Positions 15,255-24,599 of a DNA stretch of 41,407 nucleotides are shown piece by piece. Numbering within the stretch: the stretch's first letter is position 1; every line of letters begins with the position of its first letter. Under the pieces are notes generated by a model. It worked only from the letters and a program-made list of their open reading frames with translations. It did no database searches and was not told the origin of the DNA. The DNA comes from Bacteroidales bacterium M2 (GTDB lineage Bacteria > Bacteroidota > Bacteroidia > Bacteroidales > Muribaculaceae), in NCBI GenBank assembly GCA_001689415.1, contig LUJM01000088.1:1-41407 (forward strand). Reading direction: 5' to 3'. Made by a program: the position numbers and the translations under genes.

Positions 15255-17033
15255 ATGATAAAACAATATATCACAGCATACCTAATCATACTCAGTTCGT
15301 TGTCGCTCTATGCAAAAACAGAAGACGACAATATAGTAATCAGCAAATCGGATAACGAATACACATTCAACATCGAAAAAACGGGCATAACCGTTACCCA
15401 CGTCAGAAAAACCGAATATACCGCGACCCGACATTCGGGCAGCGCACAGCCTCATATATTCTATCATCAGAAAATACGGCTCGACAAGGCCTCGGGCGGC
15501 GACATGAAATATCGCGATGTCAATTCGCCTACTGTATTTCACGACGATAGCAAAGTATGCTACTTCGACCTTTACCTCAAAGCCAAAGATAAGAAAGGTA
15601 AAGCAGAATTCCGTCGTACATTCATCGATGCGGCACATTTCACCGGCGTGTTCGTGGAAGACGAGTATCCGATTATCGAAGGTAACATCACCTTCAAAAT
15701 CCCGGCAAGCCTCGAAGGAATATTGCTGGTCGACGAGAACTTTCCCGACCATGGTATATCGAGGTCTGAACAGACAACTGCCGACGGTTCGAGAATCATA
15801 AGCTACACAATCACCAACCTGCCAAAGAGACCAGAAGATATAGCATCACCTCCGGCTCTTGCTTCTCGTCCGCATATTTCTGTACGAGGGTATTTTGCCG
15901 ATACCGACGAGCTATACAAATACCATTACGACCTTCTGAAAACCGACACCACCCTTGCCTCGACTCCGGATATTCAACAGTCATCTGATCGCTACGAGAC
16001 GATTGCGAATACATACGCATATGTTCAGAAAAATATTCGCTACGTGGCATACGAAGAGGGCGAGGCCGCCTTCCGTCCGGACACCCCGGCCGAGACCTTG
16101 CGCAAGCGTTACGGTGACTGTAAGAGTATGTCGCTGCTCTTAGCAACTCTTTTGCGCAAAGCCGGCATCGAGGCACACCTCGCAATAACAGGCACCAATG
16201 ATATACCATGGAATATCAAAGATAATCCCTCGCTCGCATCGGCCAACCATGCCGTATGCATTGTTCCCGAGGGCGACAAATTCCTTGTCCTCGACCCTAC
16301 GCAGGATCAGATTTCGTTTCGCCACACACCGGCATGGCTATGCGGCAAGGATGCCATGATGATAACCGACACCGGGTATCAAATGATTAATTTTCACACT
16401 GTATCTCCGTGCGTATCAGAAGATATAGGCACATATACATATATCTTCGACGGCGAGCATTTGTACGGCACGGTGCAACGCAAGGCTACTGAAGACTTTG
16501 CCCAAATGCTATCGGCCGACATCTCCGGCATACCCGGCCAACATCTCAAAGAATACCTCGGCAAAGGACTCGTACCCTTGTCCCGCGCAGTAATTCCGAC
16601 CGACAGCATCAAACTTGAAACATCCACGCCCGGATGCATCAGCATCTCTGCGCCCTTGCTGAACGAGACAGCGATAACCCAACTCGACGGCATAAGCTAC
16701 CTTGACCTGAACATCTCCGACCTGCCATTCTCATCGCGAATCGAAACAAAAGACCGGCACGAAGACTATTTCTTTCCAATCAAAGGAAAGATTGAAAGGA
16801 CTTCAACGGTAATGATACCACAAAATGAAAGCATACAACTACTAGAGGGGCTCGACATAGATTATCCATGGGCAAACCTAAGATGCACATTCGCCCATAC
16901 CGGCGACAAGATATCGCTCACTAAGAGCTTGGAAATAAAAGATTCGAAGATTCCGGTAGACAAAATACCGGAATGGAACAAAGCACTGTCGCAGTGGAAC
17001 GCAGCCTGCAACCAACAGATCGAGATTAAATAG
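15255..17033 (+). CDS. Secreted DUF3857-transglutaminase-like protein
   Basis: The 592-residue protein has a signal peptide (about 1-20), a beta-rich DUF3857-type N-terminal half, and a transglutaminase-like papain-fold core. The core shows an intact triad: Cys289 in RYGDCKSMSLLLATLLRKAG, His332 in ASANHAVCIV, and Asp347 in LVLDPT. It therefore probably acts as a cysteine protease, amidase or crosslinking enzyme in the periplasm or at the surface. The remaining 240 residues are beta-strand rich with no recognised motif. It starts its own unit behind a TAACTTTG box and is 17 nt ahead of a second DUF3857 protein that appears to lack the triad. The substrate is unknown. Confidence 0.85.
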   Translation: MIKQYITAYLIILSSLSLYAKTEDDNIVISKSDNEYTFNIEKTGITVTHVRKTEYTATRHSGSAQPHIFYHQKIRLDKASGGDMKYRDVNSPTVFHDDSKVCYFDLYLKAKDKKGKAEFRRTFIDAAHFTGVFVEDEYPIIEGNITFKIPASLEGILLVDENFPDHGISRSEQTTADGSRIISYTITNLPKRPEDIASPPALASRPHISVRGYFADTDELYKYHYDLLKTDTTLASTPDIQQSSDRYETIANTYAYVQKNIRYVAYEEGEAAFRPDTPAETLRKRYGDCKSMSLLLATLLRKAGIEAHLAITGTNDIPWNIKDNPSLASANHAVCIVPEGDKFLVLDPTQDQISFRHTPAWLCGKDAMMITDTGYQMINFHTVSPCVSEDIGTYTYIFDGEHLYGTVQRKATEDFAQMLSADISGIPGQHLKEYLGKGLVPLSRAVIPTDSIKLETSTPGCISISAPLLNETAITQLDGISYLDLNISDLPFSSRIETKDRHEDYFFPIKGKIERTSTVMIPQNESIQLLEGLDIDYPWANLRCTFAHTGDKISLTKSLEIKDSKIPVDKIPEWNKALSQWNAACNQQIEIK

Positions 17034-17050
17034 TAAAATATATTTTTACC

Positions 17051-19258
17051 ATGAAAAAAGTAATAATTGCCATTCTATCAATACTTTTCTTCGCGCTCGT
17101 GGTACGAGCTGACGATGCGGCCAAATACCGAGCCTTTGTTGATACCATAAAAGCGGAAGTTTTCGCCACAGAATTGACGGCACTAAAGACAAAGGACATA
17201 CCCGAAAAATACCGCAATTCATCAGCCGTCATCAAGGCGGTTTATGAAAGTGTAGAAGCACGCAAGAAGACCGGCGTTGGCGTTGGTGCAGGTATGTTCG
17301 GACTACCTACAGTCACTCGCAGGGCAAGGGTAGAATTCGGCCACCTGCAGCGCATGCTGGTACACGTCAACGACAAAGCTGCTATCGAAAAGTATTCTGA
17401 ATTTGAATTCGATATAAACAGCAAAGAATCATTTTATAAGAGCTACGAAAAAAGCCGTTATGCCATGGGCGTGAGACTCATCAAGCCCGACGGCAGGATT
17501 ATCGATATCGACACCTCTGAGTTCATCGATGTAGAAGAAGGTAAAAAAGGCGAAAAGAAAAGCCGCAAACTTGCCGTTCCGGGCATCGAACCAGGCGACG
17601 ACATCGACCTGTTTTTCTTTACCGAGACCAAGCTTCAGAATATCCACCCCGACCCTATCATATTCAAACTCAAAGCTGAATCACCGATTCTCAACTACAA
17701 GATTCATTGTGTAATCGACGACAAGCTTACCACACAATACCGCACCCTCAACGGCGCTCCCGATTTTAACGTAAGCCGCGACGAGGACAACAACTATGTG
17801 CTTGACCTTGAGCTAAACGACATCACATCGCACGAGCCACGACTGTGGTACAATGCCATGCAACAATCCCCACTGATTGCGTTTCATGTCTTCAACCGCC
17901 GCAACAGCGAGGTATATACGCCCAAGAGTGCAAAGAAAGACGGCCTACAGGCTAATCCTGACGTGAATACAATACTTGAAGACCGGTGGGATATCGACGA
18001 TAACTGGATACAAAAGGACGCCGGTTACAATATGACATTTTTCGGGGCTTACCGCGACGAACGAAAAATATATAAAACACTTGAGAAAGAAGTTAAAAAC
18101 GGCACAATATCGAAACAACAGATTGCGGACTTTCTGTACAATTACATCGTATTTGCTTACTTAGGAAATCGTATGTACATCGACATTCATGACTTTGCCC
18201 AGTGCTTCAAGGATTTCTCAAAGCACTTCGGCATCGTTTATGAAACAGGCCTTAGTTCTGTCGACAACCATGAACCCCTCGATCAACTTATCAATGTGAG
18301 GAACAATGTCTACTTCTTTCGCGACTTCAGCGACAGCCCCCGCTACTATATCCCCCCGCTCAGCGACCCTTTCATAATGGCACCCGGAGAAATCACGCCT
18401 ATTCTGTCGGGCCGTACGGCAACGATATGGCAACGGAAAAATACAAGGAAAAGCACACCAGCCTCATTCTTCTCTCTCCCCGAAGGCACTATCGACAACA
18501 ACCGCAACATAAGCACCGTCAACGCATCGATAGAAGACAGACTTCTGAGCATCAAACGCGAAGAAGCCTACCGCGGCTCGACGAAGCGCACTGCCTGCAA
18601 CATGCTCACATGGGAGGACATAGACCGTGGCTACAGCCAGTGGCTCAACCGCTACGGAGTATCACCTACTATTAAGGAGAGCAAAAAGGCTGCTGCCGAC
18701 CGCCAGGCCCAATATGCCGACGACCGAAAACTACAACTCCAAAACTTCACTTTTGAGGCCGAGCAATATCACGGAGCAGCACCGGCTGAATTCATTGACG
18801 CGCGAGTAACCAACATCGGTATCGACCCCGACGAGCCATGGCTAAAATATTCGCTTGAATATAAAATCGATAACTGCGTAAAGACAGCAGGACGCAACAT
18901 GATTTTGCTGGTAGGCAAGCTACTCAGCAATCAGCTCGAGCCACTACCTACAGACCGCGAGCGCGACGACGACGCATACTTCGGCTCAGCACGCGACTAC
19001 ACGACCGAGATAAATATCGACATTCCAAGCGGTTACAAAATCAACCAACAGAGTCTTTCAGCACTCGACAAATCGGTCAAAAACGAAGCCGGAGAGTTCT
19101 CAGTGGTTGCATCGGCAGATGATGACAAACTAAAAATAATGATAAACAAAAAATACCTCAAGCCACGTCTCGACGCCTCTCTTTGGCCCGATATGCTAAA
19201 GATACTCGATTCGGCGGCAGCATGGAACAGCGCAACTGTCGTACTCGAAAAGAAATAA
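17051..19258 (+). CDS. Secreted DUF3857-type protein without a visible transglutaminase triad
   Basis: The 735-residue product starts with a signal peptide (about 1-20). It has a DUF3857-like segment (around residues 90-260, including VRLIKPDGRIIDIDTSEFID and KLAVPGIEPGDDIDLFFFTET) of the kind that normally precedes a transglutaminase core. Where that core should lie (about residues 340-430, FLYNYIVFAYLGNRMYIDIH and following), no GDC motif or matching His and Asp segments can be seen. I read it as a non-catalytic paralogue of the protein encoded 17 nt upstream, perhaps a partner or a substrate-binding protein. That assignment is inference from architecture and context. A 15-bp inverted repeat acting as probable terminator begins 23 nt past the stop. 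Confidence 0.7.
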   Translation: MKKVIIAILSILFFALVVRADDAAKYRAFVDTIKAEVFATELTALKTKDIPEKYRNSSAVIKAVYESVEARKKTGVGVGAGMFGLPTVTRRARVEFGHLQRMLVHVNDKAAIEKYSEFEFDINSKESFYKSYEKSRYAMGVRLIKPDGRIIDIDTSEFIDVEEGKKGEKKSRKLAVPGIEPGDDIDLFFFTETKLQNIHPDPIIFKLKAESPILNYKIHCVIDDKLTTQYRTLNGAPDFNVSRDEDNNYVLDLELNDITSHEPRLWYNAMQQSPLIAFHVFNRRNSEVYTPKSAKKDGLQANPDVNTILEDRWDIDDNWIQKDAGYNMTFFGAYRDERKIYKTLEKEVKNGTISKQQIADFLYNYIVFAYLGNRMYIDIHDFAQCFKDFSKHFGIVYETGLSSVDNHEPLDQLINVRNNVYFFRDFSDSPRYYIPPLSDPFIMAPGEITPILSGRTATIWQRKNTRKSTPASFFSLPEGTIDNNRNISTVNASIEDRLLSIKREEAYRGSTKRTACNMLTWEDIDRGYSQWLNRYGVSPTIKESKKAAADRQAQYADDRKLQLQNFTFEAEQYHGAAPAEFIDARVTNIGIDPDEPWLKYSLEYKIDNCVKTAGRNMILLVGKLLSNQLEPLPTDRERDDDAYFGSARDYTTEINIDIPSGYKINQQSLSALDKSVKNEAGEFSVVASADDDKLKIMINKKYLKPRLDASLWPDMLKILDSAAAWNSATVVLEKK

Positions 19259-19280
19259 AAAGACCATTCTAACTTTGAAG

Positions 19281-19332
19281 TTATACCAAACGAGCCCAAA
19301 AACATAATTTTGCTCGTTTGGTATAATTTTAT
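19281..19332 (+). terminator. 15-bp inverted repeat, probable terminator overlapping the next promoter
   Basis: TTATACCAAACGAGC (19281-19295) and its exact complement (19312-19326) enclose 16 nt, and TTTTATT follows. The right arm and loop also contain the -33 box of the promoter for the next gene, so the same bases serve two possible functions. The palindrome could equally be an operator for the Crp-like protein encoded next. Confidence 0.65.
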
Positions 19333-19341
19333 TATTTTTGC
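19298..19341 (+). repeat. 44-bp promoter repeat, copy A
   Basis: This 44-nt stretch is identical, base for base, to 24600-24643. It begins with AAAAACATAATTTTGC and ends TTATTATTTTTGC. The flanks on both sides differ between copies. Copy A lies directly before the Crp-like gene at 19362 and contains both boxes of a Bacteroidetes promoter. Confidence 0.95.
19309..19340 (+). promoter_or_regulatory. Bacteroidetes promoter for the second Crp-like gene
   Basis: TTTG (19309-19312), a 20-bp spacer, and TATTTTTG (19333-19340). The predicted start is near 19347, leaving about 15 nt before ATG 19362. The motif GCTCGTT at 19312-19318 has an inverted partner AACGAGC at 19289-19295, forming a candidate operator around the -33 box. 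Confidence 0.8.
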
Positions 19342-19361
19342 CCATGTAAATATCCGGGACA

Positions 19362-19955
19362 ATGGAAGTCGCACCAAATGAAATACTAAAGAAACTCCTG
19401 CATGACGAGCTTGGCTATTTGCCGTCAGGCAAAGGTATCGATGCCATGCTCGAACGTGGACACCTCGAAACGTTTCAAGCTGGAGAGTGCGTGATAGAAA
19501 TGAACAAGTATTGCCCGGACGTCTTTATCATGCGCGACGGTATAGTGCGATTTACCGATATGGACAGTGTTCGAGAACGAACATTCGCCTTCGCCCTTCC
19601 TGGAACGATTTTCATGTCGAAACACTCGTTTGTAATGGGTCTGCCGTCGTACTACTCGGTAGAAGCATGTTGCGAGACTGAATTGCTGCGCATCCGCAAC
19701 AACGACTATTGGGATCTTGTAGAGCAATATCACGAGCTGACGCTCTATATGCTTCATTACGCGTACGGCGAGCTATATTTTCAAGAATACAAAAACGCCA
19801 CCGTCATCAACGGCACCGCCCGCGAACGCTACAAAAAGATGCTAAGCGACAGGCCTTATATCATAGAAAAAGTGCCCCAGCGCATTATAGCATCGTATCT
19901 CGGTATCACACCCGAATACTTCAGCAAACTCAAGAGAGAATACTTAGGCAAATAA
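19362..19955 (+). CDS. Crp/Fnr-family transcriptional regulator
   Basis: The 197-residue protein shows an N-terminal cyclic-nucleotide-binding-type roll (ETFQAGECVIEMNKYCPDVF, then FIMRDGIVRF and FALPGTIFMSKHSF, residues about 36-95). A long helix follows, and then a C-terminal winged-helix HTH (VPQRIIASYLGITPEYFSKL, about residues 169-188). The phosphate-binding cassette of true CRP is not present, so the effector is unknown. Its promoter lies in a 44-bp sequence that recurs exactly before the threonine dehydratase gene, which makes autoregulation plus control of that operon a testable idea. It sits between the DUF3857 pair and a large secreted protein, all on one strand, with a separate -7 box for the latter. 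Confidence 0.85.
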   Translation: MEVAPNEILKKLLHDELGYLPSGKGIDAMLERGHLETFQAGECVIEMNKYCPDVFIMRDGIVRFTDMDSVRERTFAFALPGTIFMSKHSFVMGLPSYYSVEACCETELLRIRNNDYWDLVEQYHELTLYMLHYAYGELYFQEYKNATVINGTARERYKKMLSDRPYIIEKVPQRIIASYLGITPEYFSKLKREYLGK

Positions 19956-20081
19956 GCATCTTTGCCATACAAATCAGGTGAACAAGTTCGAAATTTTGCG
20001 AATTTGCGAATTTTTGTGGCAAAATCACACTATAATGACTATTTCTTAAACTATATTAAGAGAGATTGCAAATCATCATCC

Positions 20082-20089
20082 TATATTTG
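20082..20089 (+). promoter_or_regulatory. Bacteroidetes -7 box for the large secreted protein
   Basis: TATATTTG matches TAnnTTTG, with a predicted start near 20096 and a leader of about 31 nt before ATG 20127. No good TTTG is found at -33. The box lies inside the upstream extension of the open frame (from TTG 19962), which argues against that extension being translated. Confidence 0.55.
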
Positions 20090-20126
20090 CGACATAATAT
20101 ATTCACCTTACCTAAATGTCCGAGGT

Positions 20127-23100
20127 ATGAAATTGCAATACTTAACCAAATCATTATCAACAGCAGTCCTTGGAATCGTACTGTTGACGGTTGGTTCTCC
20201 GGCAGCAAAAGCCGAGACGACAGCTCAGTCGACAGCCTACGGCGTTCTGGTCAGTGCCACCTCCTGGACTGATACACCGGCATTCGGTGTGTATTCATTC
20301 AAAGTCGCAGGCAACGACAACACCATTACACCCATAATGACCGGAGAAGACTATGGGGCTACCTATGGTGCTGTATACGGCGAAAACCGACTGCTATGTA
20401 CCAAACCAGGCATGATTCTCGGAGGCTCGCCAATAGAGATGGACTACAAAATCTTCGACGGCCACTCTTATGCCCTGATAGACAGTCGCTACGCCGATGC
20501 CTACCGCACGCTCATCGCCTCGACTTATGACTCAGCGACAGACCAGACATACGTATTCATAAAAGACCGATATGGCAACACCTATCATTTCGGCATTATG
20601 GATATGACGTCGGGATATTTCACCGAGATTTCAAAAGCAAAAGCAGACGAAATTACGGGCTGGCACTCATTGGCCTCTACCCCTGAAGGACGTCTCTACG
20701 CTATCGACAACAAAGGCATACTGCTGAGTGTAGATAAGAAGACCGGCAAAACCACCGAGATAGCCTCGACCGGCCTGCACTCCGAGCTGGCCACATCGGG
20801 CGCAATCGACCCCGCAACAGGTAGATTCATGTTTATTGCCTGCAGGCCTACAGTATCAACCCTCTACAGCATTGACCTTCAAACTGCTAAGGCCGAAAAA
20901 GTCTACGACTTTGCAGACGGCGAACAATTCTTCGCCATGCATTTCCAGCAAGCGCCCATTACCGATGTCAAACCGTCGACAGTGCGCAGTTTCAACGTAT
21001 CATTCGAAGGAGATTCGCTCGAAGGTACCGTCAAATTCAACGCACCTGTCACCGACGACAACTGGGAGCAGGGTTCCGGTCCACTGACATATTATGTATA
21101 TGTTGACGGCATAGAAATCGCCAAGGGCGAAACGAGCTATGCAGCCGGCGGCATCAGCGTACCTGTCAGCGTCGCCGCCCCCGGTTTCTACGAATTTTCA
21201 GCAAAGGTAGTAACACCCGGCAATGCTGTTTCTAAATTGATTAAAAAAGAAGTATGGGTAGGCAAAGACGTACCCAGCAATGTCAGCAACTTCAAGGCCG
21301 CTTACGACGGTACAAGCTTCACACTGACATGGGATGCACCCACCGGCATGCATGGCGGCTGGTTCGACGCATCGCAACTCAAATACGACATCACCATGCA
21401 GCCCGGCGGCAATGTGATATGCCAAGCAGTATCGGGCACAAGCTTCACTTATCCTTACGCCAAGCCTACAGAACTGACCTCTGTACACTTTGAAATCACC
21501 CCCTTGGTAGAAGGTATGACATATGAGCCGGTTTCGTCTAACCTACTTGTAATCGGAGATGCTAAAGAGCCTCCGTTTGCAGAAAACTTTGACAACGGCG
21601 AGGCCAACGGCTTTACCGTGATTGACGGCAATAATGACGGTGTATGCTTCAAATTTGAAAACGGAGCAGCCGTACTCAACTTCGGCCACATAGGCTATGA
21701 CATGATACCGAGTAGCGACTGGCTGGTGCTTCCTCCGCTCAAACTCAAAGGCGGTCATGCCTACTATATCAGTTTCGACGCATATGGCACCTATGCCATG
21801 TACGACGAAAAAGTGGCAGCATACGTTGCACAGAGTGTCGATCCTATCTCATTCATCACCGGCACTGAAATCCTTGCACCCACAAAGGTAGCATGTGACT
21901 CAACCAATCCGCTAAAAACCGGCACCTATTTTACTCCCGCTACCGACGGCGAATACTATATCGGTATATACGGATGTTCGGATGCGGACAAATACGCCCT
22001 CAACATCGACAACGTCAGTGTATCAGCAGGCGTTCCGGCAAATGCTCCGGCAGCAGTAACCGAACTTGAGGCCAAGCCCGGGAAGAACGGCAGCATACAG
22101 ATGACACTTGTTTACAAGGCGCCGTTGCTCAACTTTATAGGCGGTCAGCTCGAGAACCTCAGCAAGGTAGAAATCTACCGCGACGAAGTACTTGCCGCCA
22201 CCCAGACACCCAAGATAGGTGAATTGACCGAATGGACCGACCCCGAACCTACCGAAGGCGACCATACATACCGCCTCGTACCCTACAACGGCGCAACTGC
22301 AGGTGACCCGGCGACCATTAAGACCCATATAGGCCTTGATAAACCCCTGCCGACAAAATCTATCACCTTTGCCTACGGACGCCACAAGAGCGAGGCCGTG
22401 CTGACATGGGAACCTGTTAGCGCCGACATCAACGGTGTAGAGCTTACACCCGACCAAGTTACTTACAAAGTATACAGGGTACACGACCGCGACCAGAAGA
22501 TGCTTGCCGAAGGCCTGACCGAATGTACATATACCGATGAATTTGGCGACAGCAGCATGCCACAGACAGCAGCTTATTACAGTGTAGTTGCAACAACCCG
22601 AGGCGGAGACGGCGCCCCAACCAATACAGAATTCTGCTGCATTGGCGAGGATTACCAGCTGCCCTTTACCGAATCGTTCGCCGACGGCAAACTGTCGCAT
22701 CCTGTATGGATTACCGGCAACGAGAGCCAGAACAGCACATGGAATATCAACGAAGAAACAGACCTATCGTACTTCTCATCGCAAGACAAGGACAACGGCT
22801 ACCTCTACTTCATTACCTATAGCGGTACCGACAAGGGCTCATTCTATTCAGGCCGTATATCTCTTGAAAATGTACCCGATGCCGAACTCCGTTTCTATTC
22901 AGTCACCCCGAACCCCTATGCAGGCAGCATAATCACTGTACGTGTTGACCCAGGCACAGGCTTCGAAGATGTAGAGACTATCACCCTCTTTGCAGAGGAA
23001 GGCCACAACATGCAGTGGAAACAATTCAAAGTAAACCTTGGCAAATATGCAGGCAAGAGCATACGCTTGGCATTTGCAGTCGAGACCAATACTCCGTTTG

Positions 23101-24518
23101 TCGCTATCGACAACATCTTGGTACGCGGTGTATGGAAAGACGACCTTGCCCTCCACAGCCTCTCAATACCTGCGAGCGCACGTCCTGGAGAAGCGTTCGA
23201 GATTGCAGCCACTATAGCCAACGAAGGCTCGCAGACACAGTCGAACTATACAGCAACACTTTATTGCAACGATGAAGCCATAAAAACTTTGCCAGGAACG
23301 ACTGTCGAACCCGACCAGCAGACTGTTATCAAATTTACCGAATCTGTATCATCGATTTGGACAGAAGCCACCTATCGCGTAGGCATAGACCTGGCAAGCG
23401 ACGGCGTGACATCTAACAACAGTTCGGATGACGTAACGGTAGTCATCAAACAAAACAAAGTACCTGCACCGGTTGAACTGGCGGGTGTATTGGAAAATAA
23501 CGAAGCCAAACTCAATTGGGGCGCACCAGACTTGGAAAGCGGCAAAGCCGATGTGACAGTCAAGGGCGGTATGGACGGAGTAACGTCATTCTCAATCGGT
23601 CTTCCCCATTCGCAACTCTATGCTGATGATGATGTTGGTGAATGGAAAATGGTCGATGTGGACGGTCTGCCTACTCTTAGTGATACCAACCTCGAATATC
23701 CCAATAGATGCAAACCTGCAGCCTTTATCGCTTTCGACAACAACGAAATAAAATGGGAAATGTTCGAAGACCATGACGGCGACGGCTTGAGTTTCGTAGC
23801 CTGGGCAGCAGTCGATGGCCGCAACAATGACTGGCTGATATCACCCCGCCTCAGCGGTAAGGCTCAGAAAATCTCATTCTACGCCAAATCGCTGCTCGAC
23901 AACCCCGAAATGTTCGAAGTACACACATCTTCCAGCATGCGCAACATCGACGCATTCACGATGATCGGTGAACGCCGCAGGGCTCAAACCGGTGCATGGG
24001 GCAAAGTTGAGGTTGAAGTTCCCGAAGGTACAGTCTACTTTGCAATACGCTATGTAAGCTACGACAATTACGCGCTCTTGGTCGACGACTTCAACTTTGT
24101 CGCCGCAGGACCGACAGCAGGTCGCGAACTTACCGGTTACAATGTTTACTGCAACGATGCCAAAATCAACGCAGAGCCTGTTGCTGCTACATTGTATAAT
24201 CACAGTGCTGCAAATGAAGGCGACAGCTACCGAGTAACAGCCGTCTACGACGGAACAACAGAGTCGACACCAACCGAAGTCCTCATACTTAAGAAATCGG
24301 GACTTGACACTATTGACGGAGGCTACATCACTATTTCAAACACCGGTACTACACTGCGTATCGACAGTGCTGAAGGTGAATATGTAACCGTAGCAACTGC
24401 CGACGGTAAGATGCTGTTCAACTCTAAATGCAACGAGCATACAGTCACTATCGAAGTACCTGTTGGTGTAATACTCGTCCGCGCCGGCAACCAGACTGCT
24501 AAAGTATTCATCAAATAG
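20127..24518 (+). CDS. Large secreted multidomain surface protein with sorting-like C-terminus
   Basis: From ATG 20127 the product is 1463 residues with a signal peptide (about 1-29, ending AKAE). The frame is open to a TTG at 19962, but the leader and the -7 box at 20082 support the later ATG. Residues about 30-290 resemble a beta-propeller (SLASTPEGRLYAIDNKG, GAIDPATGRFMFI). Fibronectin-III-like modules alternate with three cleaved-adhesin/choice-of-anchor-J-like domains starting near residues 481 (PFAENFDNGEANGFTV), 847 (FTESFADGKLSHPVW) and 1198. A CARDB-like domain lies near 1007-1108. Residues 1391-1463 form a T9SS-type sorting-like module ending GVILVRAGNQTAKVFIK. No catalytic domain is visible, so adhesion or glycan/protein binding at the cell surface is the likely role. 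A strong terminator follows. Confidence 0.8.
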   Translation: MKLQYLTKSLSTAVLGIVLLTVGSPAAKAETTAQSTAYGVLVSATSWTDTPAFGVYSFKVAGNDNTITPIMTGEDYGATYGAVYGENRLLCTKPGMILGGSPIEMDYKIFDGHSYALIDSRYADAYRTLIASTYDSATDQTYVFIKDRYGNTYHFGIMDMTSGYFTEISKAKADEITGWHSLASTPEGRLYAIDNKGILLSVDKKTGKTTEIASTGLHSELATSGAIDPATGRFMFIACRPTVSTLYSIDLQTAKAEKVYDFADGEQFFAMHFQQAPITDVKPSTVRSFNVSFEGDSLEGTVKFNAPVTDDNWEQGSGPLTYYVYVDGIEIAKGETSYAAGGISVPVSVAAPGFYEFSAKVVTPGNAVSKLIKKEVWVGKDVPSNVSNFKAAYDGTSFTLTWDAPTGMHGGWFDASQLKYDITMQPGGNVICQAVSGTSFTYPYAKPTELTSVHFEITPLVEGMTYEPVSSNLLVIGDAKEPPFAENFDNGEANGFTVIDGNNDGVCFKFENGAAVLNFGHIGYDMIPSSDWLVLPPLKLKGGHAYYISFDAYGTYAMYDEKVAAYVAQSVDPISFITGTEILAPTKVACDSTNPLKTGTYFTPATDGEYYIGIYGCSDADKYALNIDNVSVSAGVPANAPAAVTELEAKPGKNGSIQMTLVYKAPLLNFIGGQLENLSKVEIYRDEVLAATQTPKIGELTEWTDPEPTEGDHTYRLVPYNGATAGDPATIKTHIGLDKPLPTKSITFAYGRHKSEAVLTWEPVSADINGVELTPDQVTYKVYRVHDRDQKMLAEGLTECTYTDEFGDSSMPQTAAYYSVVATTRGGDGAPTNTEFCCIGEDYQLPFTESFADGKLSHPVWITGNESQNSTWNINEETDLSYFSSQDKDNGYLYFITYSGTDKGSFYSGRISLENVPDAELRFYSVTPNPYAGSIITVRVDPGTGFEDVETITLFAEEGHNMQWKQFKVNLGKYAGKSIRLAFAVETNTPFVAIDNILVRGVWKDDLALHSLSIPASARPGEAFEIAATIANEGSQTQSNYTATLYCNDEAIKTLPGTTVEPDQQTVIKFTESVSSIWTEATYRVGIDLASDGVTSNNSSDDVTVVIKQNKVPAPVELAGVLENNEAKLNWGAPDLESGKADVTVKGGMDGVTSFSIGLPHSQLYADDDVGEWKMVDVDGLPTLSDTNLEYPNRCKPAAFIAFDNNEIKWEMFEDHDGDGLSFVAWAAVDGRNNDWLISPRLSGKAQKISFYAKSLLDNPEMFEVHTSSSMRNIDAFTMIGERRRAQTGAWGKVEVEVPEGTVYFAIRYVSYDNYALLVDDFNFVAAGPTAGRELTGYNVYCNDAKINAEPVAATLYNHSAANEGDSYRVTAVYDGTTESTPTEVLILKKSGLDTIDGGYITISNTGTTLRIDSAEGEYVTVATADGKMLFNSKCNEHTVTIEVPVGVILVRAGNQTAKVFIK

Positions 24519-24539
24519 ATTTAATTAACACTAACCACT

Positions 24540-24585
24540 ACTCCGGGTCTCAACTTACCAAGCTTGAGGCCCGGAGTTAATATTT
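24540..24585 (+). terminator. Intrinsic terminator after the large secreted protein
   Basis: ACTCCGGGTCTCAA (24540-24553) pairs with TTGAGGCCCGGAGT (24564-24577), 14 bp with one T-G wobble and a 10-nt loop, followed by TAATATTTT. It ends 15 nt before copy B of the 44-bp promoter repeat. Confidence 0.85.
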
Positions 24586-24599
24586 TCGCTAATCATGCA

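Noticed and set aside
19962..20126. Upstream extension of the large secreted protein to TTG 19962
   Set aside because: It places 55 residues before a good signal peptide and spans a -7 promoter box at 20082, so ATG 20127 is preferred.
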